A stretch of 64,000 nt of DNA from Qipengyuania_C sp046254955 (GCF_046254955.1 NZ_JBJXRG010000001.1:1426001-1490000), one strand, 5' to 3'. Counted from the stretch's first letter, positions 53,336-62,130 are shown. Notes: generated by a model from the sequence alone, not told the origin. Made by a program: numbers and translations.

Positions 53336-54281
53336 ATCAATTCCACCCGTCGGTTTCGGTTTCTGGAAAGTTGCGCGCGAGGAGACGGCGGACGTTGCCT
53401 ACCAGGCGATCCTGGCAGGCTATCGCCATCTCGATTGCGCGGCGGACTATGGGAATGAAATCGAGGTCGGGCAGGGTATCGCTCGCGCGATCGCCGACGG
53501 CCTGGTCTCGCGCGAAGAGCTGTGGATCACTTCCAAGCTCTGGAACACTTTCCACGCGCCCGAGCATGTCGAGGAGGGGTGCCGCAAATCGCTCGAGGAT
53601 CTGGGGGTCGATTATCTCGACCTTTATCTGATTCACTTCCCGATCGCGCTCGAGTATGTGCCAATCGACGTGCGCTATCCGCCCGAATGGGTGCACGATC
53701 CGGCCAGCAACTCGGGGATGAAGCGCGCAAGAGTGCCGTTGCATCAGACCTGGGGCGCGATGGAAGAACTGGTCGGCAAGGGGCTCACAAAACGGATCGG
53801 CGTGTGCAATTACAGTTCTGCGCTCATCCATGACCTGATGACCTATGCGCAGATCAAACCCGCGATCCTCCAGATCGAGGCGCATCCCTATCTGACGCAG
53901 GAAAAACTGCTCCGTCTTGCGGGCGAATACGGTATCGGCGTCACTGCGTTCTCGCCGCTCGGCGCGCTGTCCTATGTCGAGCTTGACATGGCGGGCGAAG
54001 GCGAAAGCGTCCTCGAGCAGGAAGCGGTGAAAGCGGCCGCGAATGCGCATGGAAAAACGCCGGCGCAGGTTGTGCTGCGCTGGGGTGTCCAGCGCGGCAC
54101 CTCGATCATTCCCAAGACTTCCAAGCCGGAACGGATGCGCGAGAACCTTGCGATCGGGGATTTCGAATTGAGCGATGATGAGATGGAAGCAATCTCCGCG
54201 CTCAACCGCAACCGCCGGTTCAACGATCCGGGCGTGTTCTGCGAAGCAGCCTTTGGCACGTTCCACCCGATCTATGACTGA
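53328..54281 (+). CDS. Aldo/keto reductase
   Basis: A 317-residue NADPH-dependent carbonyl reductase of the AKR barrel family. The catalytic tetrad is visible: Asp and Tyr in HLDCAADYGNE, Lys in ITSKLWN and His in YLIHFPIA. The cofactor region near the C-terminus has IIPKTSKPERMRENL. The start is GTG at 53328, with AGGAGG five bases upstream, so the gene overlaps the Gfo/Idh stop by eight bases (GTGCCTGA). Its size is typical. Its partner genes suggest an action on a sugar or polyol derivative, but the substrate is unknown. Confidence 0.93.
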   Translation: MPESIPPVGFGFWKVAREETADVAYQAILAGYRHLDCAADYGNEIEVGQGIARAIADGLVSREELWITSKLWNTFHAPEHVEEGCRKSLEDLGVDYLDLYLIHFPIALEYVPIDVRYPPEWVHDPASNSGMKRARVPLHQTWGAMEELVGKGLTKRIGVCNYSSALIHDLMTYAQIKPAILQIEAHPYLTQEKLLRLAGEYGIGVTAFSPLGALSYVELDMAGEGESVLEQEAVKAAANAHGKTPAQVVLRWGVQRGTSIIPKTSKPERMRENLAIGDFELSDDEMEAISALNRNRRFNDPGVFCEAAFGTFHPIYD

Positions 54282-54291
54282 GGCGATTGCG

Positions 54292-55200
54292 ATGGACAGC
54301 ACACCCGCGACATTTGAAGGCAAGGGCGATCTGGCCCGCTTTATGGCTGCAGAGAAGCACGCAGTAGATACGCAATTGGCGGAAAAAGGCGCAGTCCTGT
54401 TTCGCGGCTTCGATGTGGCCGAAGCGGTCAGCTTCGACGCGGCGGTCGAGGCCTATGGCGAGCCCGGTTTCACCTATGCGGAATCGCTCAGCAATGCAGT
54501 ACGGGTGAACGTGACCGAGCGCGTCTTCACCGCCAATGAAGCGCCTCCGACTACGACGATCTACCTCCACCACGAAATGGCGCAGACACCGATCTATCCG
54601 GCTAAGTTGTTCTTCTATTGCGAGATCGCGGCTGAGCAAGGTGGGGCCACGCCGCTGTGCCGATCCGACCTGCTGTTCGAACAAATGACTGAGCGCGACC
54701 CGGCAGCGGCGCAGGCGTTCGAAGAGCGCGGTGTGCGCTATGCCAATGTCATGCCCGGCGCGGACGACGCGAGTTCTGGGCAGGGCCGCAGCTGGCGCAG
54801 CACTCTGGGGGTCGAGACGCAGGATGCTGCCGAGGCGCGTTTGGCGGCTCTCGGCTATGAATGGGAATGGCGCGAGGATGACAGCATGCGCGCGACGACA
54901 CCGGTGTTGCCTGCGGTTCGCGATCTCGGCGACGGCCGCAAGAGCTTCTTCAATCAGCTGATCGCGGCATTCTGCGGCTGGTCGGATAGCCGGAACGATC
55001 CCGCCCGCGCGGTCACTTTCGGCGATGGCGTGCCGATCACAGGCGCGGACATGGCGGCTGCCATCGCGATCTCGGAAGAGCTGACTTATGACCACGCCTG
55101 GCAAGCAGGTGATGTCGTGCTGGTCGACAATTTCGCTGTGATGCACGGACGCAATCCATTCGAGGGAAAACGGCGCGTACTGGCTTCGCTGATTAGCTGA
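54292..55200 (+). CDS. TauD/TfdA family dioxygenase
   Basis: A 302-residue Fe(II)/2-oxoglutarate dioxygenase. The iron site is formed by His93 and Glu95 in IYLHHEMAQ (an HxE variant like that of SyrP-type enzymes) and a distal His in VMHGRNPFEG. The GKRRVLASL that follows carries the arginine that binds 2-oxoglutarate. The start is ATG at 54292, with GAGG eight bases upstream; an ATG at 54274 that overlaps the AKR stop (ATGACTGA) is also possible. The last gene of the operon overlaps the convergent symporter gene by eight bases. The hydroxylated substrate is unknown. Confidence 0.9.
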   Translation: MDSTPATFEGKGDLARFMAAEKHAVDTQLAEKGAVLFRGFDVAEAVSFDAAVEAYGEPGFTYAESLSNAVRVNVTERVFTANEAPPTTTIYLHHEMAQTPIYPAKLFFYCEIAAEQGGATPLCRSDLLFEQMTERDPAAAQAFEERGVRYANVMPGADDASSGQGRSWRSTLGVETQDAAEARLAALGYEWEWREDDSMRATTPVLPAVRDLGDGRKSFFNQLIAAFCGWSDSRNDPARAVTFGDGVPITGADMAAAIAISEELTYDHAWQAGDVVLVDNFAVMHGRNPFEGKRRVLASLIS

Positions 55201-56893
55201 TCGCGGGTTTCCGCCCCGCCATCCACCACGCCATCAGGTTTGCCGCCACAAGCAGTGCCATCAAGATACCGAACGTCATTTCCAACGGTTCGCCGCTCGC
55301 CAATCCGATGGGTGAGAAGACGATATAGAGCGCGACAACGCAGGATAGCAGCGTGAAGGCAACCGGGCGGGCAAACCGCCACGGTGTCATATCGACTTGC
55401 GGTGTAACTTTCGCTTGATAGGCTTCCGCACGTGGCCGCCAATATCCGGCAGCGAGCATGATGCCGACCTCGATCACGAACAGAACCGCATATTGGTGGA
55501 TGAAGTGCAGGGTTACGACCTCGTCGAAGACGAAGCGCAGCAGGCCGTAGGCAATGACGTGGAAAATAATCACCAGCTTGGCCCCGAGCGCGGGAACGCG
55601 GCGCGTGAACAGCCCCATGATCACGATCACGACCGTCGGGATATTGTAGAAGCCGGTGAATATCCGCACGACTTGCCAAAGCCCCTCTTCGGCAAAGTAG
55701 AGCAAAGGCGCGGCGCCGAAGGAAAACAGTGCGATCACCACGCTGGCGATCTTGGCGACGCGCACAAGATGCTGCTCGCTCGCCTGCTTGCGCGCTGGCG
55801 CGTAGATATCGAGCGTGAACAATGTCGCCGCACTGTTGAGCAGCGAGTTGAACGAACTGAACACCGCCCCCAGTAAGACCGCGAGGAAGACGCCGGTCAG
55901 ATAGGCCGGCAAAACATCTTCGACGAGCCGCGGATAGGCTAGGTCGATGGTCGCAAACCCGGCGCCGTAAAGATGGAACGCGATCACTCCCGGGATCATC
56001 ATCATGAAGGGCACGAACAGTTTGAAGAAGCCCGAAGCGAGCACGCCCTTCTGTCCTTCGGCCAGCGACCTTGCACCCAACGTCCGCTGGATCACATACT
56101 GGTTGGTGCACCAATAGAATAGATTGGCGAAGATCATGCCGGTGAAGATCGTCCCGAATGGCGTGGGATCGCTCGCCGAGCCGATCGCGTTGAGCTTGTC
56201 GGGATGATCGGACAGCAGCCGCTCGAAGCCGCCCGCGAAACTGCCTTCGCCTAGCAGCATGATGCCCAATATCGGGACCAGCAAGCCGATAAACAGCAGG
56301 CCGATGCCGTTGAGCGTGTCCGATACGGCCACGGCCTTGAGACCGCCAAACACGGCATAGGCTGAGCCGGTCAGCCCGATTACGATGACTGTCAGCAGCA
56401 GGGATGGAAACGTCTCAAGGCCCGACAAGGTCGGCACATCGAAGAACGTCATAACTGCAATCGAGCCCGAATAGAGCACTGAGGGTATCGTCACCAGCCC
56501 GTAGCCGAGCATGAACAGCAGCACCGACATGCGCCGGACACCCGCATCGAAACGGTCGGCGAGGAATTCGGGCAGGGTGGTGAAGGCGCCCGCAAGGTAC
56601 CGCGGCAGGAAAAGGAAGGCCATGGCGACAGTGGCCACAGCTGCGGTCACTTCCCACGCCATGCTCGAGAGATTGTAGCCATAGGCGGAGCCATTGAGGC
56701 CGATCAGCTGCTCGGCCGAAAGGTTGGTCAGCAACAGCGATCCGGCGATGAAGGCTGCGCCCAATCCCCGCCCGGCGAGGAAGTAGCCGTCGCGCGTTTC
56801 TACCGTGCCGCGCGTCTTGAGCCAGCTGACCCAGGCGATCAACGCCATCACGGCGACACAACTGACCAGCGTGAAGAGGAGCGAGCCGTCCAT
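55193..56893 (-). CDS. Sodium:solute symporter, SGLT-like
   Basis: A 566-residue inner-membrane transporter of the SSS family with about 14 helices. It begins LLFTLVSCVAVMALIAWVSWL and has GRGLGAAFIAGSLLLTNLSAEQLIGLNG, the sodium-site pattern of SGLT-type carriers; the rest runs through PRYLAGAFTTLPEFL and WCTNQYVIQRTLGAR. NQYVIQRTLGAR is typical of sugar and polyol carriers. No sodium-binding residue is clearly missing. It is divergent from the SDR gene, with operator copy 3 between them. Confidence 0.93.
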   Translation of the reverse strand: MDGSLLFTLVSCVAVMALIAWVSWLKTRGTVETRDGYFLAGRGLGAAFIAGSLLLTNLSAEQLIGLNGSAYGYNLSSMAWEVTAAVATVAMAFLFLPRYLAGAFTTLPEFLADRFDAGVRRMSVLLFMLGYGLVTIPSVLYSGSIAVMTFFDVPTLSGLETFPSLLLTVIVIGLTGSAYAVFGGLKAVAVSDTLNGIGLLFIGLLVPILGIMLLGEGSFAGGFERLLSDHPDKLNAIGSASDPTPFGTIFTGMIFANLFYWCTNQYVIQRTLGARSLAEGQKGVLASGFFKLFVPFMMMIPGVIAFHLYGAGFATIDLAYPRLVEDVLPAYLTGVFLAVLLGAVFSSFNSLLNSAATLFTLDIYAPARKQASEQHLVRVAKIASVVIALFSFGAAPLLYFAEEGLWQVVRIFTGFYNIPTVVIVIMGLFTRRVPALGAKLVIIFHVIAYGLLRFVFDEVVTLHFIHQYAVLFVIEVGIMLAAGYWRPRAEAYQAKVTPQVDMTPWRFARPVAFTLLSCVVALYIVFSPIGLASGEPLEMTFGILMALLVAANLMAWWMAGRKPAIS

Positions 56894-56995
56894 CAGCCGA
56901 GCGGTATCGCAGCATGGCCGGATTGCCCAGAGGGGTGGAGAGGTTCCTCAAGGCAGGACTGATGGCGGTCTCGGCAATAGATCACGCGCTTACAA

Positions 56996-57025
56996 TTGAC
57001 CTTTATTGGAATGTTCGTCAATAAT
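56996..57025 (+). promoter_or_regulatory. Predicted promoter of the SDR gene
   Basis: TTGACC (56996-57001) and AATAAT (57020-57025) are 18 bases apart and 30 bases before the SDR start, a good sigma-70-like pair. Operator copy 3 fills the spacer, so a bound repressor would block polymerase. Confidence 0.5.
57003..57024 (-). promoter_or_regulatory. Predicted operator, copy 3 of a shared inverted repeat
   Basis: TTATTG (57003-57008) and CAATAA (57019-57024) form a perfect six-base inverted repeat with ten bases between. On the minus strand it matches copy 1 in TTGAC-N8-CAATAA. It lies in the 161-base region between the symporter and SDR genes and overlaps the SDR promoter. Confidence 0.6.
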
Positions 57026-57054
57026 CAGCGCAGTCGCGTCCTATAGGAGTACAC

Positions 57055-57813
57055 ATGTTCGATCTCGGTGGGCACGTCGCCCTGATAACAGGCGGCAACA
57101 GCGGGCTCGGCCTTGCGTATGCACGCGGGCTGGTGAAATCGGGCGCGAAAGTCGCGATCTGGGGACGCAAGGCCGACAAGAACGAGGCTGCCGTTGCCGA
57201 GCTTCGCGAGCTGGGCGGTGACGCCGAGGGCTATGTCTGCGATGTGACCGATGAGGCGCAAATCGCCGAGGCATTCGCGCAAACACTTGAGCGTTTCGAA
57301 AAGGTCGACAGCTGCTTCGCCAATGCGGGAGGAGGCGGTTTCCGCGGCATGTCGCACAAGACGACCCGTGAGACCTGGCTCAAGACCATCGACCTCAACC
57401 TGATGAGCGTGGTGCAGACCTTTGCGCCGGTCACCGATCATATGCTGAAGCGTCAGCAGGGCGGTCGGCTCATCGTCACTGCATCGATTGCCGCACATAT
57501 GGGGATGGGCGGCGCGGCGGGATACTCCGCGACCAAGGCGGCGGTTTCGGGCCTTGTGAAGGCGCTCGCTGTCGAATTGGGACAGGCGGGAATTCGCGCC
57601 AATGCCATCCTGCCGGGCTTCGTCGAAACCGACATGTCGATGGAAGGCGGCGATGTGGTCAAGAAAGCTGCCGAGCGCCGCACGGCGATCGGGCGGCTCG
57701 GCCAGCTCGACGACATGGAAGGCATCGCAGTCTTCCTCGCTTCCAAGGAAAGCGATTTCATGACCGGACAGGAGCTGGTGCTTGATGGGGGGCACCTGGT
57801 CTATCCGATCTGA
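57055..57813 (+). CDS. Short-chain dehydrogenase/reductase
   Basis: A 252-residue NAD(P)-dependent oxidoreductase. The cofactor motif is TGGNSGLGLAYARGL (about 12-26), then NAGGGGF, the catalytic serine in IVTASIAAHM and the YxxxK pair in YSATKAAVSG. The C-terminal IRANAILPGFVETDM is typical of classical SDRs. AGGAG lies five bases before the start. It is divergent from the symporter; the shared operator suggests it acts on the imported compound. Substrate unknown. Confidence 0.93.
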   Translation: MFDLGGHVALITGGNSGLGLAYARGLVKSGAKVAIWGRKADKNEAAVAELRELGGDAEGYVCDVTDEAQIAEAFAQTLERFEKVDSCFANAGGGGFRGMSHKTTRETWLKTIDLNLMSVVQTFAPVTDHMLKRQQGGRLIVTASIAAHMGMGGAAGYSATKAAVSGLVKALAVELGQAGIRANAILPGFVETDMSMEGGDVVKKAAERRTAIGRLGQLDDMEGIAVFLASKESDFMTGQELVLDGGHLVYPI

Positions 57814-57922
57814 ACGGATGCCGTAGCGGCAAGTGCAATGCCCCTTGCCAAGGCGGCGCTACAGTTTCATCCTCTCGCCGGATTGAGCGAGCGCTGCGCA
57901 AACGCGCTCGGGGAGAGGGAAG

Positions 57923-59158
57923 ATGAGAAAGCTGGTAAAATTTGGCTTTGCGGCGCTGACGTCAGCCGCGCTGGCTGCCTGTTCGGCAAGCGAAGACGGG
58001 ATAGTCGAGGCTGATCCGAGTTACGAGGAAACGCTCCAGACCGCGCTGCTCGATGCCAAGCCCGGCGATGTGATCGATATCCCCGAAGGTGTGTTCTCCT
58101 TCACCCGCGGCCTCAGCCTGACGGTTGACGGGGTTACCATCCGCGGCGCGGGGATGGACAAGACAATCCTCACCTTCAAGCCGCAGGTCGCGGGCGCGGA
58201 AGGTCTGCTGGTCACCGCCAGCGACTTCACCATCGAAGATCTCGCGATCGAAGACAGCAAGGGTGACGCGCTCAAGGTCTCCGAAGGCGAGAACATCATC
58301 ATTCGCCGCGTACGGACCGAATGGACCGGCGGCCCGAAGACCGAGAACGGAGCCTACGGCATCTATCCGGTACAGACGACCAATGTGCTGATGGAAGGTA
58401 ATGTCGCGATCGGCGCTTCCGATGCGGGGATCTACGTTGGCCAGTCGAAGAATGTGGTGGTGAGAAACAACCGCGCCGAATTCAACGTCGCCGGGATCGA
58501 GATCGAAAACACGGTTGATGCCGATGTCTATGACAATGTCGCCACCAACAACACTGGCGGCATCCTCGTGTTCAACATGCCAAACCTCCCGCAGGAAGGC
58601 ATTCGCACGCGCGTGTTCAACAACAAGGTCTACGAAAACAATACCGACAATTTCGGGGTCGAAGGTACCGCAGTGGCCAGCGTTCCGGCGGGATCGGGTA
58701 TTGTGGTCAGTTCGCATGACCAGGTCGAGATCTTCGAGAATGAGATTCGTGACAACGATACCGCCAACATCATCATCTCGAGCGTCTACTCAACCAACTA
58801 TTCGGAGAGTGAGGCGGTGGCGGGATACGATCCCTATCCCGAAGCGATCTTCATTCACGGCAACGAGCTTTCGGGCGGCGGATCTTCGCCCGATGGGCTC
58901 GACCTCAAAACGCTCAAGACCGCGATGTATGGACCGACGGGCAGCTTCCCCGATGTGCTGTGGGATGGCTATGTCAACAAGCGCAAGCTGGTGAACGGCA
59001 AGCTGCCCGAAGACCAGCGGATCTGCATCGATAATGGCGATGCCGGGATCATCAATGTCGACAATCAGAACGGCAATGAGAACCCCAGTGACGATATTAG
59101 CGATCACAAATGCACGCTGCCCAAGCTGCCTGCGGTCGAGCTCGCGCTGGCGGAATAA
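57923..59158 (+). CDS. Parallel beta-helix lipoprotein, partner of the SO2930-type cytochrome
   Basis: A 411-residue lipoprotein (signal GFAALTSAALAACSAS, cysteine 20) built of right-handed beta-helix coils: TIRGAGMDKTILTFKP, then VVVRNNRAEFNVAGIEIENT and VEIFENEIRDNDTANIII. The fold occurs in polysaccharide lyases and epimerases, but no catalytic site is evident. It belongs to the family repeatedly found next to SO2930-type diheme cytochromes, and the next gene is one. The stop overlaps that gene by one base (TAATG). GGGGAGAGGGAAG precedes the start. Confidence 0.88.
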   Translation: MRKLVKFGFAALTSAALAACSASEDGIVEADPSYEETLQTALLDAKPGDVIDIPEGVFSFTRGLSLTVDGVTIRGAGMDKTILTFKPQVAGAEGLLVTASDFTIEDLAIEDSKGDALKVSEGENIIIRRVRTEWTGGPKTENGAYGIYPVQTTNVLMEGNVAIGASDAGIYVGQSKNVVVRNNRAEFNVAGIEIENTVDADVYDNVATNNTGGILVFNMPNLPQEGIRTRVFNNKVYENNTDNFGVEGTAVASVPAGSGIVVSSHDQVEIFENEIRDNDTANIIISSVYSTNYSESEAVAGYDPYPEAIFIHGNELSGGGSSPDGLDLKTLKTAMYGPTGSFPDVLWDGYVNKRKLVNGKLPEDQRICIDNGDAGIINVDNQNGNENPSDDISDHKCTLPKLPAVELALAE

Positions 59159-60306
59159 TGTTTGCGAGGGTTCGCCTTGTCAGCGCGGCGATTGGCGCGG
59201 CGCTGCTGCTTGCATCTTGCTCCCAGAGCGGCGGCGATGCGGTGCAGACTGCTTCGAGCGAACCCGTGTTCCATGCCGAGGGTAATCCCGAGAGGCTGAG
59301 CGACTGGAACCTGCTCAGGGTGAGCGACGGTGCGCTTAGCCTCAATGACCGCGTGACCGCTTACGATCTCAATTCCTCGCTCTTCACCGATTATGCGCAC
59401 AAGCTGCGCACGGTGTGGCTGCCCGAAGGGCAGTCGGCGAACTACGCTGCCAGAGAGACTTTCGATTTTCCCGTCGGGACGGTGATCTCCAAGACATTTT
59501 ATTATCCGGTAGGCGACGGCGATCTCCTCAAGGAGGATGACCGGACGGCGGAGCGTCTCAAGGACGGCTTTGTCCTGTCCGATGTCCAGCTGATCGAAAC
59601 GCGGCTGCTGATCCACCGCGAGGAAGGCTGGGTCGCGCTGCCTTATGTCTGGAACGAAGAGCAGACCGACGCGGTACTCAAACGCACCGGCGATGCCCAG
59701 CGGTTGAGGATGGCGAGCGGGGACAGCGCGCAGGATTTCAATTACATCGTCCCCAATGCCAACCAATGCGCGGGCTGCCATGCGACCAATGCGACCACCA
59801 AAAAGATCGAACCGATTGGGCCGAAAGCACGCCATCTGAACAAGGCCTTTGCTTATCGTGACGGCGCGCAAAACCAGTTGGCGGCGTGGACTACGGCGGG
59901 TCTGCTGAGCGGCGCGCCGGATGCGGGCGAAGCGCCGCGCGCTGCGGTATGGAGTGATGGATCAGCAAGCCTCGATGAACGCGCGCGTGCCTATCTCGAT
60001 ATCAATTGTGCGCATTGCCACAATCGCGTGGGCCCGGCGGATACGTCCGGCCTGCTGCTTGAACACGATGCGCCGGTCGCGCAGTCGCTCGGCCTGTGCA
60101 AGCTGCCGATCGCAGCGGGCAAGGGCACTGGCGGCAGGCTCTACGGAATAGTGCCAGGCAAGCCGGACGAATCGATCTTCCACTTCCGCATGGAATCGAC
60201 CGACCCTTCGATCATGATGCCCGAGCTCGGACGCTCGCTGGCGCACACCGAAGGGGTCGCGCTGATCGACCAGTGGATATCGGAGATGCCGGGGGCGTGT
60301 TCCTGA
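59158..60306 (+). CDS. SO2930 family diheme c-type cytochrome
   Basis: A 382-residue lipoprotein (signal IGAALLLASCSQ) with two heme c motifs: CAGCH (204-208) and CAHCH (284-288). The N-terminal half has LNDRVTAYDLNSSLFTDYAHK and FPVGTVISKTFYYP, typical of the SO2930 group. The C-terminal region (SIFHFRMESTDPSIMMPELG) probably supplies an axial methionine. The role is electron transfer or an unknown oxidase; it is always paired with the beta-helix protein. The start ATG at 59158 overlaps the previous stop. Confidence 0.93.
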   Translation: MFARVRLVSAAIGAALLLASCSQSGGDAVQTASSEPVFHAEGNPERLSDWNLLRVSDGALSLNDRVTAYDLNSSLFTDYAHKLRTVWLPEGQSANYAARETFDFPVGTVISKTFYYPVGDGDLLKEDDRTAERLKDGFVLSDVQLIETRLLIHREEGWVALPYVWNEEQTDAVLKRTGDAQRLRMASGDSAQDFNYIVPNANQCAGCHATNATTKKIEPIGPKARHLNKAFAYRDGAQNQLAAWTTAGLLSGAPDAGEAPRAAVWSDGSASLDERARAYLDINCAHCHNRVGPADTSGLLLEHDAPVAQSLGLCKLPIAAGKGTGGRLYGIVPGKPDESIFHFRMESTDPSIMMPELGRSLAHTEGVALIDQWISEMPGACS

Positions 60307-60324
60307 ACGCCCAGGATTAGGACC

Positions 60325-60819
60325 CTAGCTTGGGTCCTTGAGATAGGCGATCACATCGGCACGCTTCTGGGCATCCTTGAGGCCGGCGAAGGCCATCTTG
60401 GTGCCAGGGATCGTCCGCCGCGGGTCCTCGAGATAAACATACATCTGCTCTTCGGTCCAAACGATACCGCTGTTCGCATTGGCAGGGGTGTAGTTGTAAC
60501 CCTGTACCACTCCCGCGGGTGCGCCGATGATACCTGCCAGCGAAGGACCGGTCCGATTGATATTGGGGTCGGTCACGTGGCAGCTGCGGCATTGCGCGAA
60601 TACGATCTTGCCGGCTGCGGCATCGCCGGTGAGGCTGGCGTATGCGATCCCGTCCTTTGTCGCCATCGGATCAAGATCTGCGCCGGAGTCCGCCGTGTCG
60701 GTCGGTTCCGCAGGCGCGGCGGCAGTTTCACCCGTTTCCGCAGGCTCGCTCTCGCCCGTTGAACAGGCGGCGAGAAGCGTTGAAACCGCGGCCACCGAGG
60801 CCAGAAAACGCTTGGTCAT
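60325..60819 (-). CDS. Class I c-type cytochrome lipoprotein
   Basis: A 164-residue protein. The signal SVAAVSTLLAACSTGES gives a lipidated cysteine. An Ala/Glu/Thr-rich linker follows, then the cytochrome domain with CRSCH (77-81) and PGTKMAFAGL carrying the axial methionine. It resembles membrane-anchored cytochromes c that link dehydrogenases to oxidases. The start at 60819 has GGAG ten bases upstream. It lies on the minus strand, convergent with the diheme gene (18 bases between stops) and downstream of the two TPR-like genes. Confidence 0.92.
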   Translation of the reverse strand: MTKRFLASVAAVSTLLAACSTGESEPAETGETAAAPAEPTDTADSGADLDPMATKDGIAYASLTGDAAAGKIVFAQCRSCHVTDPNINRTGPSLAGIIGAPAGVVQGYNYTPANANSGIVWTEEQMYVYLEDPRRTIPGTKMAFAGLKDAQKRADVIAYLKDPS

Positions 60820-60859
60820 TCTATCATCACTCCGTTTCTTGGTGCCTGCCATACAGCGC

Positions 60860-61516
60860 TCACTCGGCTGAGGCGACCCGTTCCTTCAACGAGGCCACGA
60901 GCAGGTTCTGGTAGAAACCCTGGGGCTTGGCCGCAGCCAGCATGCCGAGCATCTCGTCCGTGTCCTTGGTGACCGGGCAATCATCGAACCGCCCTGAAAG
61001 CACATAGTGCGGAAAGCCGACCTGCCCGGCGAAGCGACCGGCGAAGGCCGAAAGCCGCATCAGTTCGGCACCGAGACACACGTCCTGCTCGATATTCATA
61101 CCTTCGATGTAGATGTAACCGATCACGAAAAGCGACTGTGGATAGCCGCCCTCGATCGCTGCATTGCGATAGGGCATGGCTTCATCGCCGCGCTGCGAAT
61201 AGCCATAGACGCGCCCCAGCTGGTAATTGAGCCGCGGATTTGCCGGATCGGCTTCAACTGCCTTGCGGCAGGCCTCGATCGCAGCGGGCAGGTCGATATC
61301 TCTCGAGCTCGACTTGCCTTCCCACACGCTGAACGGGTCTTCCGGATGCGACGCCAACTTGTCGCATTCGGTCGGCTCCTGCGAATGGTTGGCGGGATCG
61401 AAAGTGGTGATCTCGTAGGGTCCGACGGTCACGGTTTCGTGCGCGGCTAGCGGTGCCGACAACCCTGCAATCGCGACGAGCGCCAGCGCGGCTTGCTTCA
61501 GATCGATAGTCATCAT
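60860..61516 (-). CDS. Exported TPR/Sel1-like protein, tandem paralogue 2
   Basis: A 218-residue exported protein (signal peptide about 1-25, ending APLAA). It has ECDKLASHPEDPF near the start, then a TPR/Sel1-like helix pair (IEACRKAVEADPANPRLNYQ, then GRVYGYSQRGDEAMPYR and FVIGYIYIEGM). The C-terminal SGRFDDC is shared with its neighbour at 61513. No enzyme motif is seen. It overlaps that neighbour by four bases (ATGA) and lies 40 bases upstream of the cytochrome gene. Confidence 0.8.
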   Translation of the reverse strand: MMTIDLKQAALALVAIAGLSAPLAAHETVTVGPYEITTFDPANHSQEPTECDKLASHPEDPFSVWEGKSSSRDIDLPAAIEACRKAVEADPANPRLNYQLGRVYGYSQRGDEAMPYRNAAIEGGYPQSLFVIGYIYIEGMNIEQDVCLGAELMRLSAFAGRFAGQVGFPHYVLSGRFDDCPVTKDTDEMLGMLAAAKPQGFYQNLLVASLKERVASAE

Positions 61517-62130
61517 CCCTCACTCCCTTCGGCATCTGCCAACTTTCTCATCAGAGCTTCGACGCGGCCTTCCGATGCGGCGACGGTCACATTCTCGCTC
61601 ACAAGCGCCATGGCGCGTTGCAGCTCGGCGCGTTCTGGTGGGCTGTCGCAATCGTCGAACTTCCCGGAAAGCGTTCCGTCGACGACATGATAGCCCGACC
61701 ACGGATGCTCGAGCGAAACGCCGCGGCGCAAGCGGTCAAGGCCGCGGCAGGCATCGGCGCTTTCGATAAAGCCTTCCTTGTCGATATAGCCGAGCACGAA
61801 GATCGACTGACGATAGCCAGCGTCTTCAGCCGCTTCGAGAAACGGCAATGCCTCATTCTGCCGCTGCTGGTAGAACAGCACGCGGCCCAGCAGGTAGTTC
61901 GTGCGCGCGTGATCCGGCATCTCTTCGAGCACTTCGCGGCAAGTCGTTTCTGCTGCCGCGAGGTCGATCTCGGACCGCTCGAAGCCCGGCAGGACCTTGT
62001 CGGGATCGTCCGGATGCGCTGCCGCATAGTCGCAAGCGGTCGGTTTGGCCTGCACCTGCGCAGGCATCAAAGTTGCTGCCATTATGCAGGCGGTGGTGGC
62101 GAAAATTCCCAATTGCGATGTGCGCTTCAC
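61513..62130 (-). CDS. Exported TPR/Sel1-like protein, tandem paralogue 1
   Basis: A 205-residue exported protein (signal peptide near 5-27, ending AQVQA). It shares the layout of its downstream neighbour: ACDYAAAHPDDPDKV, ETTCREVLEEMPDHARTNYL, then GRVLFYQQRQNEALPF and SIFVLGYIDKEGF, and the ending SGKFDDC. The start is GTG at 62130, with AGGAG eight bases upstream. The pair arose by tandem duplication. The promoter should lie in 62131-62220, which holds the perfect palindrome at 62190. Confidence 0.82.
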   Translation of the reverse strand: MKRTSQLGIFATTACIMAATLMPAQVQAKPTACDYAAAHPDDPDKVLPGFERSEIDLAAAETTCREVLEEMPDHARTNYLLGRVLFYQQRQNEALPFLEAAEDAGYRQSIFVLGYIDKEGFIESADACRGLDRLRRGVSLEHPWSGYHVVDGTLSGKFDDCDSPPERAELQRAMALVSENVTVAASEGRVEALMRKLADAEGSEG

